Assembly: GCA_016649715.1 (NCBI GenBank) | Contig: JAENXC010000006.1 | Coordinates: forward strand, 90,233 to 154,232 | Origin: Flavobacteriaceae bacterium | GTDB lineage: Bacteria; Bacteroidota; Bacteroidia; Flavobacteriales; Flavobacteriaceae | Reading direction: 5' to 3' | DNA length: 64,000 nucleotides | Shown here: piece by piece, positions 48,539 through 57,715 of the stretch | Position numbering within the stretch: the stretch's first letter is position 1 | How the letters are laid out: the number at the start of each line of letters is the position of its first letter | The notes under the pieces: generated by a model | The model's database searches: none | Seen by the model: only the letters and a program-made list of their open reading frames with translations | Told to the model about the DNA's origin: nothing | Translations under genes and position numbers: made by a program

Positions 48539-49399
48539 ATGAATTTATTCCCTATTGAAGCTGGTAATTTTAAACTTGATGGCGGCGCTATGTTCGGCGT
48601 TGTGCCGAAAATGCTTTGGTCAAAAACCAACCCCTCCGATAACAATAATATGATTGATATTGCCGCACGTTGCCTTCTAATTGAAAATGGCAACCGGCTC
48701 ACGCTGATTGACACGGGAATGGGGAACAAACAAAGTGAGAAATTCTTCGGCTATTACTATCGTTGGGGAGATTACAACCTCGATGATTCCCTAAAAAAAC
48801 ACGGTTTTCATCACGATGATATTACCGATGTTTTTATGACACACCTTCACTTTGACCATTGCGGCGGAAGCGTGCAGTGGAACAAAGACCGCACAGCTTA
48901 CGAACCCGCTTTTAAAAACGCAATCTACTGGAGCAACAAAGACCATTGGCAATGGGCCACGGAGCCAAACCGCAGAGAACAAGCTTCCTTTTTAAAAGAA
49001 AATATTTTGCCGATGCAGGAAAGTGGGCAATTGAAATTTGTTGCCCAGCCCAATTCAGATTTTTCGCAAGCCAACGAGCTCGACTTCGGAATTCTATTTG
49101 TGAATGGACATACCGATAAACAAATGCTTCCACATATAAATTACAAAGGAAAAACCTTGGTTTTTGTGGCAGATTTGTTGCCCACCGCAGGCCATTTACC
49201 ACTTCCGTTTGTGATGGGATACGACACGCGGCCATTGCTAACACTTCCCGAAAAGGAAAAATTCCTGAACAAAGCTGCAGAAAACAATTACTATCTTTTT
49301 CTGGAACACGATGCACACAACCAGATAATAACGGTCCAAAATACTGATAAAGGCGTTCGGTTAGACGAAACCTTATCGCTTAATGAATTTTTTAATTAA
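48539..49399 (+). CDS. MBL-fold metallohydrolase
   Basis: MTHLHFDHCGGSV (HXHXDH), NGHTDKQMLPHINY, LEHDAH. Confidence 0.94.
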   Translation: MNLFPIEAGNFKLDGGAMFGVVPKMLWSKTNPSDNNNMIDIAARCLLIENGNRLTLIDTGMGNKQSEKFFGYYYRWGDYNLDDSLKKHGFHHDDITDVFMTHLHFDHCGGSVQWNKDRTAYEPAFKNAIYWSNKDHWQWATEPNRREQASFLKENILPMQESGQLKFVAQPNSDFSQANELDFGILFVNGHTDKQMLPHINYKGKTLVFVADLLPTAGHLPLPFVMGYDTRPLLTLPEKEKFLNKAAENNYYLFLEHDAHNQIITVQNTDKGVRLDETLSLNEFFN

Positions 49400-49502
49400 T
49401 ACTTTACTTCAAAAATGAAATGTCCATTCATACATTCCAAAACAAAAACGAAGATGAGTAATATGGGCATTCCATCTTCCAATAAAAACAAATTATATAC
49501 AA

Positions 49503-51170
49503 ATGAAACTTTTTAAGATCACTCTTTTCGCAGTTGCAATGGCAACTGTTTTGGCAAGTTGCGGCAGCGGTGCTGCAATTGTAGCCACTCCAATACAAAA
49601 TATCGATGCCAATCCTTTAAAAATTGCACCTCTCGATGAAGCACAACTAAAACATTGGCCGGCCATGGACTTGGTGAAAGATACCGTTCCGGGAATGAGC
49701 GTGGACAAAGCTTACAGCGAAATAATTAAAAATCGGAAGGGCGAAACAGTTATCGTTGGTGTTATTGATAGCGGCGTTGATATTGACCACGAAGACCTTA
49801 AAAACGTTATTTGGACCAACCCGGGCGAAATTGCCGGCAATGGAATAGACGATGATAACAACGGTTTTATTGACGATATTCACGGGTGGAATTTCCTCGG
49901 AAATATTACGGGCGAAAACATGGAATTTGTCCGCATCATCAGAAAATTGAAGCCTAAATATGAAGGAAAAAGCGAATCCTCCGTAAGTGCCGCGGACAGA
50001 AACGAATTCGCTCTGTATCAAAAAGCGGAAGCGGAATACGAAAAGGAATCCTCGGAAACCATTGCGAACAAAACCCGTTATGAGCAGATTCTTTCACAAT
50101 TGAAACCTACCAATGAAGCTATCGTAAAAAAACTTGGCAAGGAAGATTATACAAAAGAGGATTTGGCGGCAATAAAAAATCCTTCTTCCCAAGAACAACA
50201 AGAAATAGCCATGTTGAGCCAAATGTTGAATTATGCCGATTCGGTTCCGGAAGTCATTGAAGAACTCGAACGCGGGGTTACTTATTTCCAGGGAAGGCTC
50301 GACAACAACTTTAATATGACAAAAGATTTCCGTGGCGTTTTGGGCGATAATCCTGAAGACATTACAGACAACCATTACGGCGACAACAATGTAGCGGGCC
50401 CAGACCCAACAAGGGAAAACGTAAAACACGGAACCCATGTTTCCGGGATAATCGCGGCTCAACGAAACAATGGAATCGGTATGGACGGCGTTGCAAACAA
50501 CGTTAAGATTTTGGTAGTCCGCGCCGTGCCAGATGGCGATGAGTATGATAAAGACATCGCATTGGGCATTCGTTATGCCGTAGATAATGGCGCAAAAGTG
50601 CTGAACACCAGCTTCGGAAAATATTACTCTCCGCACGCAGATTGGGTTTATGATGCCATAAAATACGCAGCCTCAAAAGATGTCTTGATCGTGAATGCTG
50701 CTGGAAACGATGGTTTAGATTTAGACACGGTAAATATTTATCCAAATGACCAAGTTGACAATGGTTCTGAAATAGCAGATACATTTTTGACCGTTGGGGC
50801 GCTCAATTATGAAAACGGAAGTGAATTGGTTGCAAACTTTTCAAACTACGGAAAAACGAATGTGGACGTTTTTGCGCCGGGTGTGAAAATTTGGTCAACT
50901 ACCCCTTTGAGCACTTATGAATTCTTACAGGGAACATCAATGGCAGCACCCGAAGTTGCAGGAGTTGCTGCAATGATCCGGTCCTATTATCCAAAACTTT
51001 CAGCCAAACAGGTAAAACAAATTATTATGGACAGCGGACTTACAACAAACACTAAAGTTGTTCTAGCTGGCGATCCTTCCAATACTGATTCTTTTGCAAA
51101 TATTTCAAAATCGGGGAAAATGGTAAACTTGTTCAATGCCCTGATTATGGCCGATAAAATGTCTCGATAA
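49503..51170 (+). CDS. S8 (subtilisin) family serine peptidase, lipoprotein
   Basis: GVIDSGVDIDHEDL, HGTHVSGIIAAQ, GTSMAAPEVAGVAAM catalytic triad motifs; lipobox TVLASCG. Confidence 0.97.
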   Translation: MKLFKITLFAVAMATVLASCGSGAAIVATPIQNIDANPLKIAPLDEAQLKHWPAMDLVKDTVPGMSVDKAYSEIIKNRKGETVIVGVIDSGVDIDHEDLKNVIWTNPGEIAGNGIDDDNNGFIDDIHGWNFLGNITGENMEFVRIIRKLKPKYEGKSESSVSAADRNEFALYQKAEAEYEKESSETIANKTRYEQILSQLKPTNEAIVKKLGKEDYTKEDLAAIKNPSSQEQQEIAMLSQMLNYADSVPEVIEELERGVTYFQGRLDNNFNMTKDFRGVLGDNPEDITDNHYGDNNVAGPDPTRENVKHGTHVSGIIAAQRNNGIGMDGVANNVKILVVRAVPDGDEYDKDIALGIRYAVDNGAKVLNTSFGKYYSPHADWVYDAIKYAASKDVLIVNAAGNDGLDLDTVNIYPNDQVDNGSEIADTFLTVGALNYENGSELVANFSNYGKTNVDVFAPGVKIWSTTPLSTYEFLQGTSMAAPEVAGVAAMIRSYYPKLSAKQVKQIIMDSGLTTNTKVVLAGDPSNTDSFANISKSGKMVNLFNALIMADKMSR

Positions 51171-53047
51171 TGAAGTATATTTTCAACGGGTTAATTTTAA
51201 CGGCAATATTTTCCTGCTTGCCAGTAGGCATGATTTCGGCTTTTGCACAAAATAATAACAGCTATTGGCAACAGGAGGTCGATTATAAAATGAACGTTCA
51301 AATGGACGTGAAAACCTTTCAATATAAAGGAACGCAGGAGTTGAAATACACAAACAATTCTCCCGACACTTTAAACAAAGTTTTCTATCATCTTTATTTC
51401 AATGCCTTTCAACCGGGTAGTGAGATGGACGTTCGCTCGCAAACTATCGAAGACCCAGACAGCCGTGTTATGGATAGGATTTCAAAATTATCTCCTTCAG
51501 AAATTGGTTACATTAAACCAACGCTTTTCACTCAGGATGGTGCTGCCGCAAAATATATCATCAAAGGAACGGTGATGGAAGTATTGTTAAACAAACCAAT
51601 ACTTCCGGGAGAAAGCACGGTTTTTAATATGAACTGGGATGCGCAAGTTCCATTGCAAATCCGTCGTTCGGGAAGGAATAATGCCGACGGTGTAGCATTA
51701 ACGATGACCCAATGGTACCCAAAACTGGCAGAGTATGATTTTGAGGGCTGGCACGCCGATCCATATATTGCCCGCGAATTTTACGGTGTTTGGGGAGATT
51801 TTGATGTTACAATAACCATTGATGAGGCTTATACAATTGGCGGAACAGGTTATCTTCAAAACCCTGCCTCTGTTGGCCACGGCTATACCGTGCCCGGACA
51901 AAAACCAATACACCCCGTAAACGGAAAATACACTTGGCACTTTTTAGCACCCGATGTACACGATTTTGCGTGGGCTGCCGATGCCAATTACGTCCACGAT
52001 ACCTATCCCGGACCCAATGGGGTTACGCTTCATTTCTTTTATAAAGATGATCCCAAAATTGCCGAAACCTGGAAAAACCTTCAGCCAAAAACTGCTGAAC
52101 TGATGGCGTTTTACAACGAAACTGTGGGACAATATCCTTATGAGCAATACTCCGTAATTCAAGGAGGCGACGGCGGAATGGAATATGCCATGTGCACGAT
52201 GATAACAGGCGATCGGAATTTTGGAAGTTTGGTAGGCGTAACCGCCCATGAACTTGCACATTCGTGGTTCCAGTTTGTATTGGCAACCAACGAAAGCAAG
52301 CACGAATGGATGGACGAAGGTTTTACTTCCTATATTTCAAGTGAAGCAATGAATTATGTGATGAAGGAGAATAAACCAAATCCGCACGTCGGTTCTTACC
52401 GTGGCTATCTTCTTATGGCAAATAGTGGTAAGGAACAGCCCCAAATCACGCACGCCGATCGTTATGCAACCAACAGAGGTTATAATGTAAATGCTTACAG
52501 TAAAGGCGCAGTATTTTTAGCGCAATTGGGATACGTTGTAGGTCCAGAAAATCTTTCAAAAATATTGAAACGATATTTTTCAGATTTCAAATTCAAACAC
52601 CCAACTCCGAACGATTTTATCCGCACCGCGGAAAAAGCTTCTGGTTTTGAACTGGATTGGTATTTAACCGATTGGACACAGACCACAAACACCATCGATT
52701 ACGGTATAAAAGCTGTTGAAGCCGAAGCCGTGCCTGCCGGCAGACAGGGAAAAACCACAAAAATAACTTTGGAACGGATCGGTTTAATGCCAATGCCAAT
52801 AGATCTTTATGTTACTTATGAAGACGGTTCACAAGAATTATTCTACATTCCGTTGCAAATGATGTGGGGTGAAAAACCAAATCCGTTTGCCGAGTTGAAA
52901 CGCACCGTTTTGGAAGATTGGGCGTGGGCGAATCCAACTTATACTTTTGAAATAAAAAACGGCAAAAAAGTAAAAAACATGATGATTGATGCCACAAGGC
53001 GAATGGCGGATGTAAATCCTGATAATAATATTTGGGAGGCAAAATAA
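51170..53047 (+). CDS. M1 family metallopeptidase
   Basis: GGDGGMEYAMCTM; HELAHSWFQFVLATNESKHEWMDEGFTSY (HEXXH-18-E). Confidence 0.96.
   Translation: MKYIFNGLILTAIFSCLPVGMISAFAQNNNSYWQQEVDYKMNVQMDVKTFQYKGTQELKYTNNSPDTLNKVFYHLYFNAFQPGSEMDVRSQTIEDPDSRVMDRISKLSPSEIGYIKPTLFTQDGAAAKYIIKGTVMEVLLNKPILPGESTVFNMNWDAQVPLQIRRSGRNNADGVALTMTQWYPKLAEYDFEGWHADPYIAREFYGVWGDFDVTITIDEAYTIGGTGYLQNPASVGHGYTVPGQKPIHPVNGKYTWHFLAPDVHDFAWAADANYVHDTYPGPNGVTLHFFYKDDPKIAETWKNLQPKTAELMAFYNETVGQYPYEQYSVIQGGDGGMEYAMCTMITGDRNFGSLVGVTAHELAHSWFQFVLATNESKHEWMDEGFTSYISSEAMNYVMKENKPNPHVGSYRGYLLMANSGKEQPQITHADRYATNRGYNVNAYSKGAVFLAQLGYVVGPENLSKILKRYFSDFKFKHPTPNDFIRTAEKASGFELDWYLTDWTQTTNTIDYGIKAVEAEAVPAGRQGKTTKITLERIGLMPMPIDLYVTYEDGSQELFYIPLQMMWGEKPNPFAELKRTVLEDWAWANPTYTFEIKNGKKVKNMMIDATRRMADVNPDNNIWEAK
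52728..52750 (+). repeat. Short palindrome embedded in CDS (encodes VPAGRQG)
   Basis: ccgtgcctgccggcagacaggga with a ctgccggcag palindrome core. Confidence 0.65.
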
Positions 53048-53069
53048 AGTGTCCCAAAATACTGTTTTA

Positions 53070-53109
53070 GACCTCACAGGTTTTTGAAACCTGTGAGGTC
53101 TTTCTTTTT
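53070..53109 (+). terminator. Hairpin terminator (GACCTCACAGG/CCTGTGAGGTC)
   Basis: gacctcacaggtttttgaaacctgtgaggtctttcttttt. Confidence 0.85.
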
Positions 53110-53122
53110 ATATATTTACATT

Positions 53123-53488
53123 GTGAACAATAAATTCCCTAAAACTGAAAAACTGAAAAGTTCCAAAACAATTGAAAATTTGTTTATGGAAGGGAAAACG
53201 TATTCCAAATTTCCTATAAAAATTTTCTTTCTTCCGAAAGATGCTATGGAAAATAATCTTGCAGCCTTCGCCGTTCCGAAACGGAATTTTAAATTGGCTG
53301 TGAACCGGAATCGAGTAAAACGCCAGCTTCGCGAAGCCTATCGGCTTAACAAACACCTGCTTGAAGAAATTCACGGCAAGAAATTTGTGATGCTCTTTCT
53401 TTTTTTGGGAAAAGTTAAACCGCAGTACGCCGAGCTGGAAAATGCGATGGCAAAACTGCTTAAAAAATTACGAGATGAAAATAGTTAG
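53123..53488 (+). CDS. rnpA: Ribonuclease P protein component
   Basis: GTG start NNKFPKTEKLKSSKTIENLFMEGKTY; AVPKRNFKLAVNRNRVKRQLREAYRLNK. Confidence 0.95.
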   Translation: MNNKFPKTEKLKSSKTIENLFMEGKTYSKFPIKIFFLPKDAMENNLAAFAVPKRNFKLAVNRNRVKRQLREAYRLNKHLLEEIHGKKFVMLFLFLGKVKPQYAELENAMAKLLKKLRDENS

Positions 53489-54284
53489 CGCCTTACTTTT
53501 TGTGTTTGTTTTGGGATGTTCCAACGGAAGTTCCAATAAAGATTATACAGCAGATTCTTCAATGGCGGGAATAGCAGTTTCCGAAGAAGCTTTAAAAATA
53601 GAACAGTTTTCATCACCACAATTGCAAGAGGAGCAAAAAATCATCAAAACTGCCCGTTTGGCTTTTGAAACAAAAGATGTGGAAGCCACACATAAAAAAA
53701 TACTTCAGCTTGCATCGCAGTACAAAGGTTTAGTGCAGAGCGACAACAGCGGAAAAGACTACAACCGTATTTTTAAAAACTTGACGATCAGAATTCCAAC
53801 GGAAAGCTTTCAACGGTTTATAGATGGCATTTCCGAAGGGGTTGATTATTTTGACCAAAAAGATATTTCGCGCCAAGATGTTTCCGAAGAATTTGTAGAT
53901 CTGGAAGCACGCCTAAAAGCAAAGCGCACACTGGAAGACCGCTATCTTGAATTGCTGAAAAAAGCAAACAACGTAAAAGAAATGATAGAAATTGAACGCG
54001 AACTTTCCAACATTCGTGAGGAAATCGAGGCAAAACAGGGCCGTTTGCAATACCTGCAAAGTCAAGTTTCAATGAGTACCGTGAACGTTGAATTCTACAA
54101 AACCACTGCAGAAACGGGCATTACACAATCCTACGGACAAAAAATGAAGAACGCATTTCAAGGCGGGTGGAACGGGATTTCGGTGTTTTTCTTAGGTGTT
54201 TTATACCTTTGGCCTTTGTTTCTCGTTGCGGTTATTGTAATTTTCGTTCTGCGAATATTTCTGAAGAGAAGAAAGAAACATTGA
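53475..54284 (+). CDS. DUF4349 domain lipoprotein
   Basis: MKIVSALLFVFVLGCSNGSS; coiled-coil; C-terminal TM and basic tail. Confidence 0.9.
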   Translation: MKIVSALLFVFVLGCSNGSSNKDYTADSSMAGIAVSEEALKIEQFSSPQLQEEQKIIKTARLAFETKDVEATHKKILQLASQYKGLVQSDNSGKDYNRIFKNLTIRIPTESFQRFIDGISEGVDYFDQKDISRQDVSEEFVDLEARLKAKRTLEDRYLELLKKANNVKEMIEIERELSNIREEIEAKQGRLQYLQSQVSMSTVNVEFYKTTAETGITQSYGQKMKNAFQGGWNGISVFFLGVLYLWPLFLVAVIVIFVLRIFLKRRKKH

Positions 54285-54287
54285 AAA

Positions 54288-54369
54288 AGTTATTAAGTTA
54301 TTGGGTTACTAAGTTGTTTAGACACAACCCGCTAATAACTCAATAACTAGTAACTCATTAATAACTTAA
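54288..54369 (+). repeat. TTATTAAG-word imperfect inverted repeat
   Basis: aagttattaagttattgggttactaagttgtt...aataactcaataactagtaactcattaataactt, immediately upstream of the S41 peptidase start. Confidence 0.75.
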
Positions 54370-54375
54370 ATAAAA

Positions 54376-55998
54376 ATGAAAAAGAGAATCCTAATTCCCA
54401 TCATCGCCGTCGGCATATTTTTTACAACTGTAAGTTTTAAAAGTGATTTCTTCGAAATTGCGAAACAGATTGAAATCTTCACTACACTTTTCAAGGAATT
54501 GAATATGAATTATGTGGACGAAGTAACGCCCGCAACGCTCATGGACAAAGCCATAAAAGGAATGTTGGAGGATTTGGACCCTTACACAGTTTATTGGAAC
54601 GAACAGCAAGTTGAGGACGCCAAAATCAACAATTCCGGAATTTATACAGGGATTGGAGCCTCGGCCCAAAGCAAAAAGGACAAAATAATTATTGTTGAGC
54701 CCTATAAAGATTATCCCGCCGACAAAGCTGGCTTAAAAGCTGGCGACGAAATCATAAAAATTGGAGATGTTACTATCGCCGATTTGGAAGACGATGCAGG
54801 TGAATTATTGAAGGGTGCGCCAGGTTCAAAAGTGGAAGTAACATATAAAAGACAGGGAAAAACCGCAACCACAACCATCACCCGCGATGCTGTGGAAATT
54901 AAAGCAGTTCCCTTTTATAAATTGATAAACAACGACATTGGTTATATTGTTCTTTCACAATTCAACAGTAAAACCACTTTTGAAACCAAAGCAGCTTTGG
55001 TAGATTTGAAATCGCAGGGTGCAACCAAAATCATTTTAGATTTACGCGGAAACCCCGGCGGACTCTTAAACGAAGCAATAAATGTTGTAAACCTTTTTGT
55101 GGATAAAGGCGAAGTGATTACAACCACAAAATCTGTAATAGAAAAGTACAACCAAGTTTATAAAACCAAAAACGAACCTGTGGATACTGAAATTCCATTG
55201 GTAGTTTTGGTAAACGGACGGAGTGCTTCTGCCAGCGAAATTGTTTCCGGCGGCTTGCAGGATTTGGACCGCGCCGTGATTGTGGGCGCGCGCAGTTTCG
55301 GGAAAGGACTGGTACAGCGGCCCAAAAAACTGACTTATGGCACGCAGCTGAAAGTAACCATTTCGCGCTATTACACGCCAAGTGGCCGTTGCATCCAAGC
55401 TTTAGATTACTGGCACCGCGACGAAAACGGCGACCCCGTTCGGAAAGATGCCAAAGAATACAACGCTTTCAAAACCAAAGGTGGCAGAACAGTTTACGAT
55501 GGCGGCGGAATCCTACCGGATGTGCAACTGGAATCTGCGGTTTTCAGCCCAATTACAACGGCTTTGCTAAAAGACAACGCTATTTTTGACTACGCCACAA
55601 AGTATTATTACAGCCACCAAATAAGTGATTATACAAAATTTAGTTTTACTGAAAACGATTTTCAGGAGTTTCTAAACTTCCTGAAAACCAACAACTTTGA
55701 GTACAAAACCGAAACCGAAAAGAAATTTGCCGAAGGTTTAAAAATCTCTGAAGATGATGATATAAACAAAGACATTTCTGCCAGTTACAACCAACTAATG
55801 ACGGCAATAGCCAAAGCCAAAGACAAAGCCATCGTTGACAAAAAAGTGGAAATAGAATCGTTGTTGACCGATGAAATTTTAAAACGATATTTCTATCGTG
55901 AGGGGTTATACAATTATCAAATAGAACACAATCCAGAGATTTTGGAGGCGATTGCTGTGCTTAATGATGCTGGGCGGTATAGGAAGATTTTGAAGTAA
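54376..55998 (+). CDS. S41 family carboxy-terminal processing peptidase
   Basis: PDZ domain; LDLRGNPGGLLNEAINV; NGRSASASEIVSGGLQDLDRAVIVGARSFGKGLVQ. Confidence 0.96.
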   Translation: MKKRILIPIIAVGIFFTTVSFKSDFFEIAKQIEIFTTLFKELNMNYVDEVTPATLMDKAIKGMLEDLDPYTVYWNEQQVEDAKINNSGIYTGIGASAQSKKDKIIIVEPYKDYPADKAGLKAGDEIIKIGDVTIADLEDDAGELLKGAPGSKVEVTYKRQGKTATTTITRDAVEIKAVPFYKLINNDIGYIVLSQFNSKTTFETKAALVDLKSQGATKIILDLRGNPGGLLNEAINVVNLFVDKGEVITTTKSVIEKYNQVYKTKNEPVDTEIPLVVLVNGRSASASEIVSGGLQDLDRAVIVGARSFGKGLVQRPKKLTYGTQLKVTISRYYTPSGRCIQALDYWHRDENGDPVRKDAKEYNAFKTKGGRTVYDGGGILPDVQLESAVFSPITTALLKDNAIFDYATKYYYSHQISDYTKFSFTENDFQEFLNFLKTNNFEYKTETEKKFAEGLKISEDDDINKDISASYNQLMTAIAKAKDKAIVDKKVEIESLLTDEILKRYFYREGLYNYQIEHNPEILEAIAVLNDAGRYRKILK

Positions 55999-56009
55999 GA
56001 AATAGAGAA

Positions 56010-56507
56010 ATGAATAAATTTATTCTGCTTATCGGACTTTTTGTATTTTCAAATATTTTTTCACAAGAAATACCAAGTTATAAGGATATTACATCTGAAT
56101 TAATCAATCCTGAAAACTCTTTGAACATTGAGTTTAGCCTTTATAATTCAGATTTTTTTATAATCATCGAAAACGACATTAAGATGTCAAGATATCTTGA
56201 TGTTGATCTTTGTGCAGTATTAAAATCCAATTTTGAAACGAATAAAACTATTCAGGAAATAATACTTAAATATGAATTACTAAAAGTTATTTATGTGCTT
56301 AAGGAAGAGCAGTTAGTTAGAATAGATTCAAAAGAAGAAATCAAATCTCCTTTATATTGGATTACTATAAAATACAAAGTCGAGAAACATTCGAGATTAG
56401 TTCTCTTACCTGTTTTTGAAAAAAACACTTCCGAACAAATTCTTAATGACTTCAGTAAGCTTTTTCCAAATCAAAACTGTTTTTCAATCTTACAGAGTAA
56501 ATTATAA
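56010..56507 (+). CDS. Hypothetical secreted protein
   Basis: MNKFILLIGLFVFSNIFSQEIPSYKD signal peptide; no family recognised. Confidence 0.6.
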   Translation: MNKFILLIGLFVFSNIFSQEIPSYKDITSELINPENSLNIEFSLYNSDFFIIIENDIKMSRYLDVDLCAVLKSNFETNKTIQEIILKYELLKVIYVLKEEQLVRIDSKEEIKSPLYWITIKYKVEKHSRLVLLPVFEKNTSEQILNDFSKLFPNQNCFSILQSKL

Positions 56508-56609
56508 ATAATGCAACCTTCCCTAACCTTCTTCAAAACAATCCCCGTTTGAATAAAAGAATGATTCAAACTTCATTTTCTTCATCTAATTAACGTATCA
56601 AGACCTGCT

Positions 56610-56800
56610 GGAGGGGTTCCGAACCTATAAATATACGTTGCAGGACGTATCCAGATACGTTGGTGGACGTATAAATATACGTCCCTTGACGCCTCTACCA
56701 CATCTCCCCACGTATAATTATACGTGGGGAGACGTATATGGAGGGGTTCGGAACGTATACGAAGAGGTTTGGGACGTATATGTAAGGGTTTGAAACGCAG
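56610..56800. repeat. Degenerate 21/22-bp tandem array with ACGTAT core
   Basis: Units such as gacgtatccagatacgttggtg / gacgtataaatatacgtccctt / acgtataattatacgtgggga / gacgtatatggaggggttcgg / aacgtatacgaagaggtttgg / gacgtatatgtaagggtttga. Confidence 0.85.
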
Positions 56801-56896
56801 CAAGAAAAAAACAAAAACAAAACTTGAAAAAGTTACTTTCCGTCCTTAACAAAACCTTAACCGCCTGTCCTTCAATATTATTGTACCTTAGCGATT

Positions 56897-57268
56897 ATGA
56901 TAAAAACAGACAGAGACGAAAACAAGGAGATTCTCATGGAATCTGTGGCCTATTTAGAGAAGAGGGGTTTTGAACACATCCAGGCCGATGTGGAAGGTTA
57001 TGAAACTCCAAAATCCTATCATAAAAAAGATAGTGATGTGGTGATTACTCCAGACATAGTAGCAGACCGCGCTGGAATAAAACATTATTTTGAAATCAGT
57101 TTAAAATCCGAAAAACCGAGACAGCTAAAATCAAAATGGCAGTTTTTGGACACATTGACGCGGATGCGAAACCAGCGTTTCAAAATCATTACCCGTCGCG
57201 GGCATTATAAATTTACTGATGAAATGCTGAAAGATCTTCATTTGGAAAAGAATCTCATTAAGCTCTGA
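56897..57268 (+). CDS. Hypothetical protein, possibly nuclease-like fold
   Basis: MIKTDRDENKEILMESVAYLEKRGFEHIQADVEGYETPKSYHKKDSDVVITPDIVADRAGIKHYFEISLKSEK; complete ORF. Confidence 0.7.
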   Translation: MIKTDRDENKEILMESVAYLEKRGFEHIQADVEGYETPKSYHKKDSDVVITPDIVADRAGIKHYFEISLKSEKPRQLKSKWQFLDTLTRMRNQRFKIITRRGHYKFTDEMLKDLHLEKNLIKL

Positions 57269-57698
57269 TCATTGCAATGTGGGGAATGCCGTCTTCCAAG
57301 TAGCGGTCGCCAATGGTTTTAAAACCGTGGCTTTCGTAGAAAATTACTAAATAAGTCTGAGCCGATATCTTTATGCTATCGGCTTTATATTTGGTTTTAA
57401 TCGCCTTTATGGAGGCTTTGGTAATTTCGTGTCCGTAACCAAGTTTTCGGTAGTTTTCGCGTACCAAAACCCTTCCAATGGCCGCTTCATCAAAATAATC
57501 GCCCGCTTGAAAACAGCGTGCATAGGCAACCAATTTTCCATCTTCCCTACCCAAAATATGTAGCGCCCGTTGGTCTTTGCCATCAATATCCTGATAGACG
57601 CAATCCTGTTCCACCACAAACACTTCGCTTCGCAATTGCAACAAATCATAAAGCTCTTTCGTGCTCAATTCATCAAAACTCTTTACTTCAATTTCCAT
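57258..57698 (-). CDS. GNAT family N-acetyltransferase (ElaA-like)
   Basis: LYDLLQLRSEVFVVEQDCVYQDIDGKD; IGRVLVRENYRKLGYGHEI. Confidence 0.93.
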   Translation of the reverse strand: MEIEVKSFDELSTKELYDLLQLRSEVFVVEQDCVYQDIDGKDQRALHILGREDGKLVAYARCFQAGDYFDEAAIGRVLVRENYRKLGYGHEITKASIKAIKTKYKADSIKISAQTYLVIFYESHGFKTIGDRYLEDGIPHIAMIRA

Positions 57699-57715
57699 AG
57701 TTATTTCTTAAAAAA

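Noticed and set aside
56582-56803. Minus-strand ORF with heptapeptide-like repeat (KPLHIRPKPLRIRSEPLHIR)
   Set aside because: The peptide periodicity is just the 21-bp DNA array read in frame (21 nt = 7 codons). No start context or domain.
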